Assembly (NCBI GenBank): GCA_007128555.1
Contig: SKXF01000151.1
Span: forward strand, 1-5,651
Length of the DNA: 5,651 nt
Reading direction: 5' to 3'
Origin: Clostridia bacterium
GTDB lineage: Bacteria > Bacillota_E > SLMV01 > PUMD01
The translations under genes and the position numbers were made by a program. Below, piece after piece: positions 1 to 5,588 of this stretch (position 1 is its first letter; each line of letters opens with the position of its first letter). Below the pieces are notes generated by a model. The model was not told where the DNA came from and made no database searches. It saw only the letters and a program-made list of their open reading frames with translations.

Positions 1-813
1 AAGGGCGTCATCGTCGCCGCTGACCACGATGAGGCGATGGAGGCCCTCTCCGAGATCATGGTCGAGAAAAGGTTCGGTTCTGCCGGGGACCGGGTGCTCA
101 TTGAGGATTTCCTGACGGGTGAGGAGCTCAGTGTGATGGCGATTACCGACGGCAGGGGCCTGATCACCCTGGCCCCTTCCCAGGATCACAAGGCCCTTCT
201 CGACGGGGGAGAGGGCCCCAATACCGGGGGAATGGGGACGTTCTCCCCGGTGTCCTTTTACGGCGAAGAGCTGGCCCATCGGGTCGAATCAGAGATCCTG
301 CGGCCGACGGTGGAGGCGATGGCCAGGGAAGGTGCACCCTTCCGCGGGGTGCTCTACGCGGGATTGATGATCACCGACGAGGGTCCGATGGTGCTCGAGT
401 TTAACGGTCGTTTTGGCGATCCTGAGACCCAGGTGGTCCTTCCCCGGATGGAGAGTGACCTGGTACCCCTGCTCCTGGCAGCTTCGGGCGCTGGAGGCGA
501 CCTGGAGAGCCTGGTGAGGGACCTGCGTTGGCGGGGCGAGAGTGCTGTCTGCGTGGTGCTGGCCTCGGGGGGCTATCCCGGCAGCTACGAAACGGGACGG
601 CCCATCGAGGGGTTGGACGAGATGCTCGATGGCGTGATGGCCTTTCATGCCGGAACCGACTTTCGTGGGGGCCAGTGGCGGACAGCCGGGGGGCGCGTCC
701 TGGGCCTGACGGCCCTGGGGCTGAACATGGAAGAGGCTCGAAGGAGGGTCTACAGCCAGATCGACCGGATTCGCTTTCGCGGGATGCACTACCGCACAGA
801 TATTGGGAGGTGA
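1..813 (+). CDS. purD: Phosphoribosylamine-glycine ligase (GAR synthetase), 3' part
   Basis: PurD joins glycine to 5-phosphoribosylamine using ATP, giving glycinamide ribonucleotide in cytosolic purine synthesis. The frame is open from base 1, so the gene starts upstream. The 270 codons seen are roughly the last two thirds of a protein that is usually about 420-430 residues. Visible ATP-grasp features are the GEELSVMAITDG strand, the QDHKALLDGGEGPNTGGMG stretch (about bases 184-237, holding the family's GPNTGGMG loop), and the PurD signature RFGDPETQ at 409-432, whose acidic residues bind metal. The C-terminal domain is intact and has GGRVLGLTALG and the usual ending with GMHYRTDIGR. ATG 37 is internal, not a start, because the reading before it (KGVIVAADHDEAME) is also PurD-like. 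No frameshift is seen. The next gene is 77 bases downstream on the same strand. Identification is firm from conserved motifs. Confidence 0.97.
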   Translation, partial: KGVIVAADHDEAMEALSEIMVEKRFGSAGDRVLIEDFLTGEELSVMAITDGRGLITLAPSQDHKALLDGGEGPNTGGMGTFSPVSFYGEELAHRVESEILRPTVEAMAREGAPFRGVLYAGLMITDEGPMVLEFNGRFGDPETQVVLPRMESDLVPLLLAASGAGGDLESLVRDLRWRGESAVCVVLASGGYPGSYETGRPIEGLDEMLDGVMAFHAGTDFRGGQWRTAGGRVLGLTALGLNMEEARRRVYSQIDRIRFRGMHYRTDIGR

Positions 814-833
814 GATCGCCCACCCAACCTCCC
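805..833 (+). repeat. Inverted repeat over the purD stop codon
   Basis: GGGAGGT (805-811) and ACCTCCC (827-833) are exact reverse complements, 7 base pairs with a 15-base loop. The left arm runs into the TGA stop of purD (811-813). No T-tract follows; the next bases are GGCCCGGGATC. It is therefore not a canonical intrinsic terminator. It could protect the purD message's 3' end or act as a weak pause site. A purD ribosome reaching the stop would melt it. Confidence 0.4.
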
Positions 834-841
834 GGCCCGGG

Positions 842-854
842 ATCACCCTGTGAT
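842..854. repeat. Small dyad touching the pcrA promoter
   Basis: ATCAC (842-846) and GTGAT (850-854) form a perfect 5-base dyad around CCT. It overlaps the TG element and first base of the predicted extended -10 (849-859), a position suited to an operator. It is short and shares bases with the larger 840-887 repeat, so chance or a role in that structure is just as likely. Confidence 0.25.
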
Positions 855-859
855 ACAAT
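849..859 (+). promoter_or_regulatory. Extended -10 promoter candidate for pcrA
   Basis: TGTGATACAAT reads as a TRTG extended element, one spacer base, and TACAAT, which differs from TATAAT at one position. No good -35 box lies 16-18 bases upstream (831-836 is CCCGGC), but extended -10 promoters often lack one. The expected start is near base 866, giving a leader of about 25 bases before the TTG start, enough for the Shine-Dalgarno. It sits in the only spacer between purD and pcrA, which supports it. Confidence 0.5.
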
Positions 860-871
860 GATCAGGTGTAT

Positions 872-887
872 GGGGGAGAGGTGATCC
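872..887 (+). promoter_or_regulatory. Ribosome binding site of pcrA
   Basis: The stretch GGGGGAGAGGTGATCC contains AGGTGATCC (879-887), which is complementary to the 3' tail of 16S rRNA over nine bases. The AGG core ends 9 bases before the TTG at 891. This strong site decides the start: an in-frame TGA lies at 882-884, so TTG 891 is the first possible start codon. Confidence 0.8.
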
Positions 888-890
888 GGG

Positions 891-3080
891 TTGAATCTAT
901 TAGAGGAACTCAACAGTGTACAGCGCGAGGCGGTGCTGCATCACGAGGGGCCCGCCCTGGTCCTCGCGGGGGCCGGCAGTGGTAAGACGCGGGTCCTCAC
1001 GCGCCGCCTTGCGCACCTGATATCTGATCGGGGCGTCAGTCCCTTTTCCTTGCTGGCCATAACCTTCACCAACAAGGCCGCGAGGGAGATGAAGGAGCGG
1101 TGCGAGGGGCTGATCGGCGCCAACGTGCAGCACATGTGGATTGGAACCTTCCATGCGGTCTGTCTTCGCATCCTGAGGAGCAATGTATCCAGAACGGGAT
1201 ATCGGCCCGGTTTTGTCATATCGAACTCACGGGAACAGCGCAGTGTGGTCCGGGAGGCGATGAAGGAGCTCAACATCAGTGAGAAACGCCTGGATCCTCG
1301 GGCGGTCCTGAACGCCATCAGCACGGCGAAGAATCGGTTGCAGGGTCCCGCGGATCTCGAGGGCGGCAGCTACCCTTACATGCGCGAGGTCACGGAGATT
1401 TACCGCCGTTACCAGAAGTTGCTTCGCGGATACAACGCGATGGACTTTGATGATCTTTTGGCGCGGACGGTGACCCTGCTGCGTGACGATCCCGAGGTGC
1501 TCTCCTACTACCAGGAGAAGTTCGCCCACATTCTCGTCGACGAGTACCAGGATACCAATCATGTCCAGTACCGCCTGGTCAACCTGTTGTCCGGCGGATC
1601 CCGCAACGTCTTTGCCGTGGGAGATTCGGACCAGTCTATCTATGGCTGGCGAGGTGCAGACATCAACAATATTCTCAATTTCGAGGCCGACTTTCCCGAC
1701 GCGCGGATCTACCGGATGGAGGAGAACTACCGCTCCACGGAGCCGATCCTGCGCGCGGCCCAACGAATGATCCGGTGCAATGAGCGCCGGCAGGAGAAGG
1801 ACCTGTGGACACGGCGCAGCGGGGGAGATCCGGTCTGCTTCTACCAGGCTTCCTCGGGAGAAGAGGAGGCCCGCTTCGTCATCACTTACATAGAACAACT
1901 GGTCCGGGATGGGCATCACCGGTGGGCGGATTTTGGTGTGCTGTATCGAACCCACGCCCAGTCCCGGCTGCTGGAGGAGACCTGCATTCGGCGGGGGGTG
2001 CCCTACCGGATGTTCGGGGGCCAGCGCTTCTACGATCGGGCCGAGGTGATGGACGCCATCGCCATGATGCGCCTTCTTGTCAATGGCAATGACTGGGTCA
2101 GTCTCCGGAGAGTTATCAACAACCCCCGCAGGGGGGTGGGCGCGGTGACCGTCCAGAGGATTGAAGATTTCGCTGGCAGCGGCGGCCACGACATCTACGA
2201 GACCCTCGATCGTATCGATGAGGTGGACGGCATGCGGGGCGCCCAGAAACGAGGGGTTGAGGCCTTTGGTCGGGTCCTGCAGCGGGTCCGCAGCGAGATG
2301 CCGACGTCCGAGCCAGCGGAGCTGCTCAAGATGTTTCTCCTCGAAAGCGGCTACCTCGATCAGCTGGAGGGGCCGGAGGGGCAGAGCAAGAGGGAAAACC
2401 TCGACGAGCTGATCGGCAGTGCGGACACCTTCGTCCGGGATCTGCGGGGAGGTAGGATTCCTGGCGGTGCAGACCTGTCCGAACAGGGTGAAGAGGCTGT
2501 CGCTGCCTTTCTCAGCACCGTCGCCCTTCTGACGGACGCGGACGAATACGCCGAGGGGGGCGGGGAGATCACCCTGGGGACCCTTCACAGTGCGAAGGGA
2601 CTGGAGTTTCCGGCCGTGTTCATCGTGGGGATGGAGGAGGGCCTGTTTCCCCACTCCCGATCCATGGAGAGCGTCGAACAGCTCGAAGAGGAGAGACGCC
2701 TGTGCTACGTGGGGATGACCCGGGCCCAGGATCGCCTGGTTCTGACCTGCGCCGGGATGCGGACCCTGTACGGGGAGACCTCCCGCACCATCCCCTCGCG
2801 GTTTCTCGGCGAGATTGGCGAGGAGAGGCTGTCGGAGGTGGGCCCCCCGGGCGGAGGTCAGCGAACGCCCTCCCAGGAGCGGCCAACCATGGGAGCGAAT
2901 GAGAAGGATCTCGAGGTGTTCGCCCCAGGGGTGAAGGTTCGGCACGGGGTGTGGGGTGAGGGAACCGTGGTTCAGCAGAAACGAGCCGACGGTGACCTGG
3001 AGCTGACCATCGTCTTCTCCGAGGGCGGACTCAGGACCGTTGTGGCTGAGCAGGCTCCCCTGAAGAGGGTGGGCGAATGA
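891..3080 (+). CDS. pcrA: ATP-dependent DNA helicase, UvrD/PcrA type
   Basis: This is a superfamily 1A 3'-5' DNA helicase that unwinds DNA in nucleotide excision and mismatch repair, replication restart and clearing RecA or stalled RNA polymerase. At 729 residues it is full length for PcrA/UvrD. Motifs occur in order: Q motif LNSVQREAV (Q11), Walker A AGAGSGKT (26-33), Ia FTNKAA (59-64), TFH (86-88), Walker B DEYQDTN (217-223), III GDSDQSIYGWRGA (244-256), IV ENYRST (278-283), V TLHSAKGLEF (564-573) and VI EEERRLCYVGMTRA (599-612). No catalytic residue is missing. The last ~50 residues hold VRHGVWGEGTVV and end QAPLKRVGE. This matches the PcrA C-terminal Tudor-like domain, which binds RNA polymerase in studied PcrA/UvrD proteins. 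The start is TTG; a later start would lose the Q-motif lead-in. The name pcrA is preferred over uvrD for the C-terminal domain, but Rep/UvrD naming varies by lineage. Confidence 0.96.
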   Translation: MNLLEELNSVQREAVLHHEGPALVLAGAGSGKTRVLTRRLAHLISDRGVSPFSLLAITFTNKAAREMKERCEGLIGANVQHMWIGTFHAVCLRILRSNVSRTGYRPGFVISNSREQRSVVREAMKELNISEKRLDPRAVLNAISTAKNRLQGPADLEGGSYPYMREVTEIYRRYQKLLRGYNAMDFDDLLARTVTLLRDDPEVLSYYQEKFAHILVDEYQDTNHVQYRLVNLLSGGSRNVFAVGDSDQSIYGWRGADINNILNFEADFPDARIYRMEENYRSTEPILRAAQRMIRCNERRQEKDLWTRRSGGDPVCFYQASSGEEEARFVITYIEQLVRDGHHRWADFGVLYRTHAQSRLLEETCIRRGVPYRMFGGQRFYDRAEVMDAIAMMRLLVNGNDWVSLRRVINNPRRGVGAVTVQRIEDFAGSGGHDIYETLDRIDEVDGMRGAQKRGVEAFGRVLQRVRSEMPTSEPAELLKMFLLESGYLDQLEGPEGQSKRENLDELIGSADTFVRDLRGGRIPGGADLSEQGEEAVAAFLSTVALLTDADEYAEGGGEITLGTLHSAKGLEFPAVFIVGMEEGLFPHSRSMESVEQLEEERRLCYVGMTRAQDRLVLTCAGMRTLYGETSRTIPSRFLGEIGEERLSEVGPPGGGQRTPSQERPTMGANEKDLEVFAPGVKVRHGVWGEGTVVQQKRADGDLELTIVFSEGGLRTVVAEQAPLKRVGE

Positions 3081-3101
3081 CGGTTTGATGAATCGTCGCA
3101 C

Positions 3102-3110
3102 GGGGGAGGA
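3102..3110 (+). promoter_or_regulatory. Ribosome binding site of popT
   Basis: GGGGGAGGA is a strong Shine-Dalgarno sequence. It ends 10 bases before ATG 3121 and 7 bases before an in-frame TTG at 3118. It lies inside the longer reading frame that opens at TTG 3085/ATG 3088, which has no comparable site upstream. This argues for the shorter protein. Confidence 0.75.
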
Positions 3111-3120
3111 TGTTCCTTTG

Positions 3121-3897
3121 ATGTCTGATGCCAGGCGATGGATGGCCAGGCTGGGCGTGGGTTGGTTGATGGGGATTGCAGTGGTCATTCCCGGTGTGAG
3201 TGCCGGGACCGTGGCACTGCTGTTGGGCGTGTACCCGGAGTGGGTCCGGGGGATGAGCCGCCTGGAGCTTGTGCGATTGGCTCCCCTGATCGTCGGCCTG
3301 GTGGGCGGGGTACTTGCGGGGGTGCAGTTGGTCCGCTGGGGGATTGCCGTGACCCCTGATGCGACCTCGGCTTTCTTTTTGGGCATCATGCTCGTGGCCG
3401 TCCTGGGGTTCCTCAGGAACAATCCCCCCAGGGGCACCCACCTGGTCGCGGCAGCGGTTTCCTGCGCCGTCGCATGGTGGCTGGCCCTGGTGTCCCTGGT
3501 CCAGCCCATGGGAGGGGCGGAGGCTCCCTCGGATGCCGCCATGGCCGTGGCGGGGGCCGTTGGAGCTGCGGCCATGACACTGCCCGGGATCAGCGGAGGT
3601 ACGGTTCTGATCCTGATGGGCCTCTACCAGTCCACCATTGAGCTCGTTGCAGGCTGGCAATGGATCCCGATGGCCTTCTTTGGAGCCGGTGCCCTGGTGG
3701 GGATCGTCCTCATAGCCAGGATCATCAGGGCGGTGCTCATGCGGTGGGAGGCCCCGGTGATGGCCGTCCTGGTGGGCCTTATGATCGGATCCATGCGAGC
3801 CCTCCTTCCTGCGGGCGGGTGGAGCCCGGTCTCGGGAGTTGCCTTCCTGGCGGGAGCGATCCTGTGTGGTGTGTTGGTGTTCGGACGACGAAGGTAG
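3121..3897 (+). CDS. popT: DUF368 family polyprenyl-phosphate translocase (PopT-like)
   Basis: DUF368 proteins of the PopT family return undecaprenyl phosphate, the lipid carrier for peptidoglycan and other surface polymers, to the cytoplasmic face of the membrane. The 258-residue product is almost wholly hydrophobic, with about seven to eight membrane segments, and ends in a basic GRRR. Its hallmark is a duplicated motif: IPGVSAGTVALLLGVY (23-38) and LPGISGGTVLILMGLY (154-169), consistent with a family built from two related halves. ATG 3121 was chosen because of the strong Shine-Dalgarno at 3102-3110; upstream starts at 3085 or 3088 would add 11-12 hydrophilic residues (RRTGEDV) absent from a typical N-terminus. 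It lies 40 bases after pcrA and 41 before the lipoprotein gene, so co-transcription is likely. Family assignment is strong; the exact substrate follows studied homologues, not this sequence. Confidence 0.9.
   Translation: MSDARRWMARLGVGWLMGIAVVIPGVSAGTVALLLGVYPEWVRGMSRLELVRLAPLIVGLVGGVLAGVQLVRWGIAVTPDATSAFFLGIMLVAVLGFLRNNPPRGTHLVAAAVSCAVAWWLALVSLVQPMGGAEAPSDAAMAVAGAVGAAAMTLPGISGGTVLILMGLYQSTIELVAGWQWIPMAFFGAGALVGIVLIARIIRAVLMRWEAPVMAVLVGLMIGSMRALLPAGGWSPVSGVAFLAGAILCGVLVFGRRR
3402..3432 (+). repeat. Compound stem inside popT
   Basis: GTTCC (3408-3412) and GGAAC (3416-3420) pair around TCA, and the flanking CCTGGG (3402-3407) and CCCAGG (3427-3432) also pair, leaving AATCCC (3421-3426) as a bulge. 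Eleven base pairs in total. It codes for the loop residues VLGFLRNNPPRG, so it may simply reflect GC-rich codon use. No T-tract follows. Confidence 0.3.
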
Positions 3898-3915
3898 TGG
3901 AGAATCCCGGAGTGC

Positions 3916-3925
3916 AGAGAGGAAG
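3916..3925 (+). promoter_or_regulatory. Ribosome binding site of the lipoprotein gene
   Basis: AGAGAGGAAG plus the following G (to 3926) is purine-rich, with GAGAGG and GGAAGG as possible cores. The spacing to ATG 3939 is about 13-16 bases, longer than ideal. An alternative GTG at 3912 has GGAG at 3899-3902, nine bases upstream, and would lengthen the signal peptide's charged part by nine residues. Confidence 0.45.
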
Positions 3926-3938
3926 GCCGATCAGAACT

Positions 3939-5492
3939 ATGACCAGGGCAGGTAGAAGGTTGTTGCTTGTATTGATCGTGTTGTCACTTGCAGTGGGAGG
4001 TTGTGGCCCGGAGACCGTTGAGCCCGAGCCCGAACCGGAGCCTGAACCCTCCAGGGAGCTGAGGGTGCTGGCTGTATGGGATGGGGCGGCAGTTTTGAAT
4101 CCGTTGGTTAACTGGCCGGAGGCTGGGGTGACGGCGGGTCTCATGTACGGTACGCTCTTTCATCTTGATGGCGATCGCAACCTCCAGCCCTACCTCGCAG
4201 AGGAGATGACCTCGGTCGGTAGCAGGGTTACCCTTAAGCTGAGGCCTGACCTCATGTGGCATGATGGTCGAGAGGTGACAGCCGACGACATTGAGTTCAC
4301 CCTGCACACGCTGCTGGATCCTGAGTTCACCGGGGCCGATCCCGGGAGCGAGTTTGACTTCATTGCTGGTGCGCGGCAGTTCCGGACCGGGGCGGCGGAG
4401 AGGATTGCGGGCATCGACGTGCAGGATGAATGGACGATCCGCTTCACCGTTGAACCCGGGGCAGGGTTGTGGAACCTGTACTTCCTGAGCCCGGTGCCCC
4501 GCCATGTTCTCGGGGACATTCCCCCGGGCGAGCTGGAGGATGCCATGCGGCGGGAGTCGCCCATCGGTTCTGGGCCCTACCGCTTTGAAGACGCCCGGGA
4601 GGTTGACCTCGGTACGGAGATTGAACTGGCCTGGTTTCCGGAGTTTCCCCTGGAGGGCGGCGAGATCGAGCGAGCAACGGTGTTGCTGTCTCCCCAGGTG
4701 CCTGCAGGTGAGGATCCGGATTTCGATGTGATCCTGGTTTCCGGCCTGCTGTCTCCGCCGGTTCCCGAGGGGTTTTCCTCTCAGAAACTCCTCGCAGAGG
4801 GGTTTGAGTACCTGGGAATGAACCTGCGGGATCCGGTGCTGGGACAGGCCCAGGTCCGCAGGGCAATAGCCGGAGCGGTGGACCGACGGAGAGTTGCAGA
4901 GGATCTGTTCGGCGAGCACGCTCAACTCGTTGATGCGCCCGTGCCCTGGGCTTCGGAGGAGGAACTCGCCAGGCACGTCTTCAACCCAGAGGCGGCCGAG
5001 ATACGCCTGACCGGGGCCGGTTTCACCCGGGACGATGACGGATGGATGAGAACCCCTGAAGGCGAGGCGGTAAGGCTGTATCTTGCCTATCCCACGGGAG
5101 ATGTGCGCCGGGAGAGGGCCGCGGAGGGGATTGCTGCCGACCTTGCCGAGATTGGAATCCGTGTCGATCCTGTCCAGATCCAGGGGGATCTTCTGCTGCA
5201 CAACCTCCATGTTAGAAATCGGTTTGACATGTATCTTCTGGCGATGCCATGGGAGATGAGCTCCCCCAGGAGTACCTGGGGGGCCGGCAATATATGGGGT
5301 TATGAAGCATTACAGAGCGATAGGAGGGATGACTGGGTATTTGCCGTCACAGAGGATCTCCCGGTCCTGTTCTTGGCCGATCCCGGCAGTATTCTCATGA
5401 TCAGCTCCGATCTGGCTCCGGTCGCTTCCTGGAGCATTCCACCACTGGGAGATTTATTTTTGTGGACTTGGACAACCGAGGCAGGAAACTAG
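3939..5492 (+). CDS. Lipoprotein substrate-binding protein of a peptide/nickel-type ABC importer (SBP family 5)
   Basis: This is the extracytoplasmic receptor that captures peptides or similar solutes for a Dpp/Opp-type ABC importer. Residues 1-22 are a lipoprotein signal: RAGRR, a hydrophobic core, then lipobox VGGC with C22 as lipid anchor. A five-fold Glu-Pro linker (28-37) follows. The SBP_bac_5 fold is shown by LNPL near the mature start, then LAEEM, LKLRPDLMWHDGREVTADDIEF (the family W-x-DG-x-x-x-TA-x-D pattern), IGSGPYRF, YLGMNLRDPVLGQAQVRRAIAGAVDR and IAADLAEIGIRV. The 517 residues are near normal length. The part between NIWGY (451-455) and EDLP (472-475) has only 16 residues, shorter than I expect for this family. 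ATG 3939 was chosen for the signal peptide; GTG 3912 is possible. The frame stays open upstream inside popT, but those residues are not protein-like. Substrate cannot be told; the ATPase gene follows. Confidence 0.92.
   Translation: MTRAGRRLLLVLIVLSLAVGGCGPETVEPEPEPEPEPSRELRVLAVWDGAAVLNPLVNWPEAGVTAGLMYGTLFHLDGDRNLQPYLAEEMTSVGSRVTLKLRPDLMWHDGREVTADDIEFTLHTLLDPEFTGADPGSEFDFIAGARQFRTGAAERIAGIDVQDEWTIRFTVEPGAGLWNLYFLSPVPRHVLGDIPPGELEDAMRRESPIGSGPYRFEDAREVDLGTEIELAWFPEFPLEGGEIERATVLLSPQVPAGEDPDFDVILVSGLLSPPVPEGFSSQKLLAEGFEYLGMNLRDPVLGQAQVRRAIAGAVDRRRVAEDLFGEHAQLVDAPVPWASEEELARHVFNPEAAEIRLTGAGFTRDDDGWMRTPEGEAVRLYLAYPTGDVRRERAAEGIAADLAEIGIRVDPVQIQGDLLLHNLHVRNRFDMYLLAMPWEMSSPRSTWGAGNIWGYEALQSDRRDDWVFAVTEDLPVLFLADPGSILMISSDLAPVASWSIPPLGDLFLWTWTTEAGN
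5263..5282 (+). repeat. Strong GC-rich hairpin within the lipoprotein gene
   Basis: CCCCCAGG (5263-5270) and CCTGGGGG (5275-5282) are exact reverse complements with the four-base loop AGTA. Base 5262 (T) and 5283 (G) could add a wobble pair. It codes for part of SSPRSTWGAGN near the C-terminus. There is no T-tract after it (next bases CCGGCAATATA), so it is not a standard intrinsic terminator. Confidence 0.5.
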
Positions 5493-5513
5493 GAATCGAT
5501 GAATAATATGTAC

Positions 5514-5519
5514 TATAAT
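5514..5519 (+). promoter_or_regulatory. -10 promoter candidate ahead of the ATPase gene
   Basis: A perfect TATAAT lies in the AT-rich spacer after the lipoprotein gene. No good -35 box is present at 16-18 base spacing (5491-5496 is AGGAAT) and there is no TG directly before it. In such AT-rich DNA the match could arise by chance. If used, the start would be near 5526 and the leader about 63 bases. Confidence 0.35.
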
Positions 5520-5541
5520 GTTGCGTAGGTATACGCAATAT
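5518..5541. repeat. Inverted repeat in the spacer before the ATPase gene
   Basis: TTGCGTA (5521-5527) and TACGCAA (5532-5538) are exact reverse complements around GGTA. The arms extend to 5518 and 5541 with one G/T mismatch, which would be a wobble pair in RNA. It overlaps the TATAAT box and predicted start, the usual place for a repressor operator. It could also be a 5' hairpin of the transcript. No T-tract follows. Confidence 0.45.
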
Positions 5542-5552
5542 CTCGTTATACC
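5528..5552. repeat. Second, competing inverted repeat
   Basis: GGTATA (5528-5533) and TATACC (5547-5552) are exact reverse complements around 13 bases. The left arm uses the loop and right arm of the 5518-5541 repeat, so the two could not form together in RNA. It is short and AT-rich, and the regulatory meaning is uncertain. Confidence 0.3.
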
Positions 5553-5577
5553 ATACATGTTAGTTTCAGAGTAGAAC

Positions 5578-5585
5578 GGGGTGAT
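5578..5585 (+). promoter_or_regulatory. Ribosome binding site of the ATPase gene
   Basis: GGGGTGAT resembles the AGGAGGTGAT consensus, and the GGGG core ends 7 bases before GTG 5589. It supports GTG 5589 over the overlapping ATG 5587, which is in another frame and reaches TAG after five codons. Confidence 0.65.
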
Positions 5586-5588
5586 TAT

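Larger units (their letters stand above)
840..887 (+). promoter_or_regulatory. Inverted repeat able to hide the pcrA ribosome binding site
   Basis: GGATCACC (840-847) and GGTGATCC (880-887) are exact reverse complements, 8 base pairs around a 32-base loop. The right arm is the core of the pcrA Shine-Dalgarno region. The left arm has the same sequence as the conserved 3' tail of 16S rRNA (GGATCACC, before CTCC), so it acts as an internal anti-Shine-Dalgarno. The left arm lies upstream of the predicted transcription start near 866. It would therefore be present only in read-through RNA from purD. The pairing is seen directly; the regulatory role is inferred. Confidence 0.45.

Noticed and set aside
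830..842. TCCCGG-C-CCGGGA palindrome as part of a purD terminator.
   Set aside because: The one-base loop cannot close as drawn, there is no T-tract, and it shares bases with the better 805-833 and 840-887 repeats.
858..884. Eight-codon mini-frame (MIRCMGER) ending in the pcrA Shine-Dalgarno, considered as a leader peptide.
   Set aside because: It has no Shine-Dalgarno of its own, and its ATG lies upstream of the predicted transcription start. The amino acids give no attenuator-like pattern.
2122..2137. ACCCCC/GGGGGT hairpin inside pcrA.
   Set aside because: It encodes the conserved helicase stretch NNPRRGVG; runs of Pro, Arg and Gly codons in GC-rich DNA explain it.
3085..3120. Longer popT start at TTG 3085 or ATG 3088.
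   Set aside because: The strong Shine-Dalgarno at 3102-3110 falls inside that extension and points to ATG 3121; the added residues are polar and not membrane-like.
1227..3575. A 782-codon open frame on the minus strand opposite pcrA and popT.
   Set aside because: It has no recognisable domain or matching start signal, and it lies opposite a helicase with all motifs intact. Long antisense frames are common in GC-rich genes.
3660..3938. Upstream extension of the receptor frame, starting at ATG 3660 inside popT.
   Set aside because: The residues are Gly/Pro-rich shadow translation of popT. The signal peptide and lipobox place the start at ATG 3939, or at GTG 3912 at most.
3984..5210. A 408-codon minus-strand open frame opposite the receptor gene.
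   Set aside because: The translation is low-complexity and shows no family motif, while the plus strand encodes a clear lipoprotein receptor.
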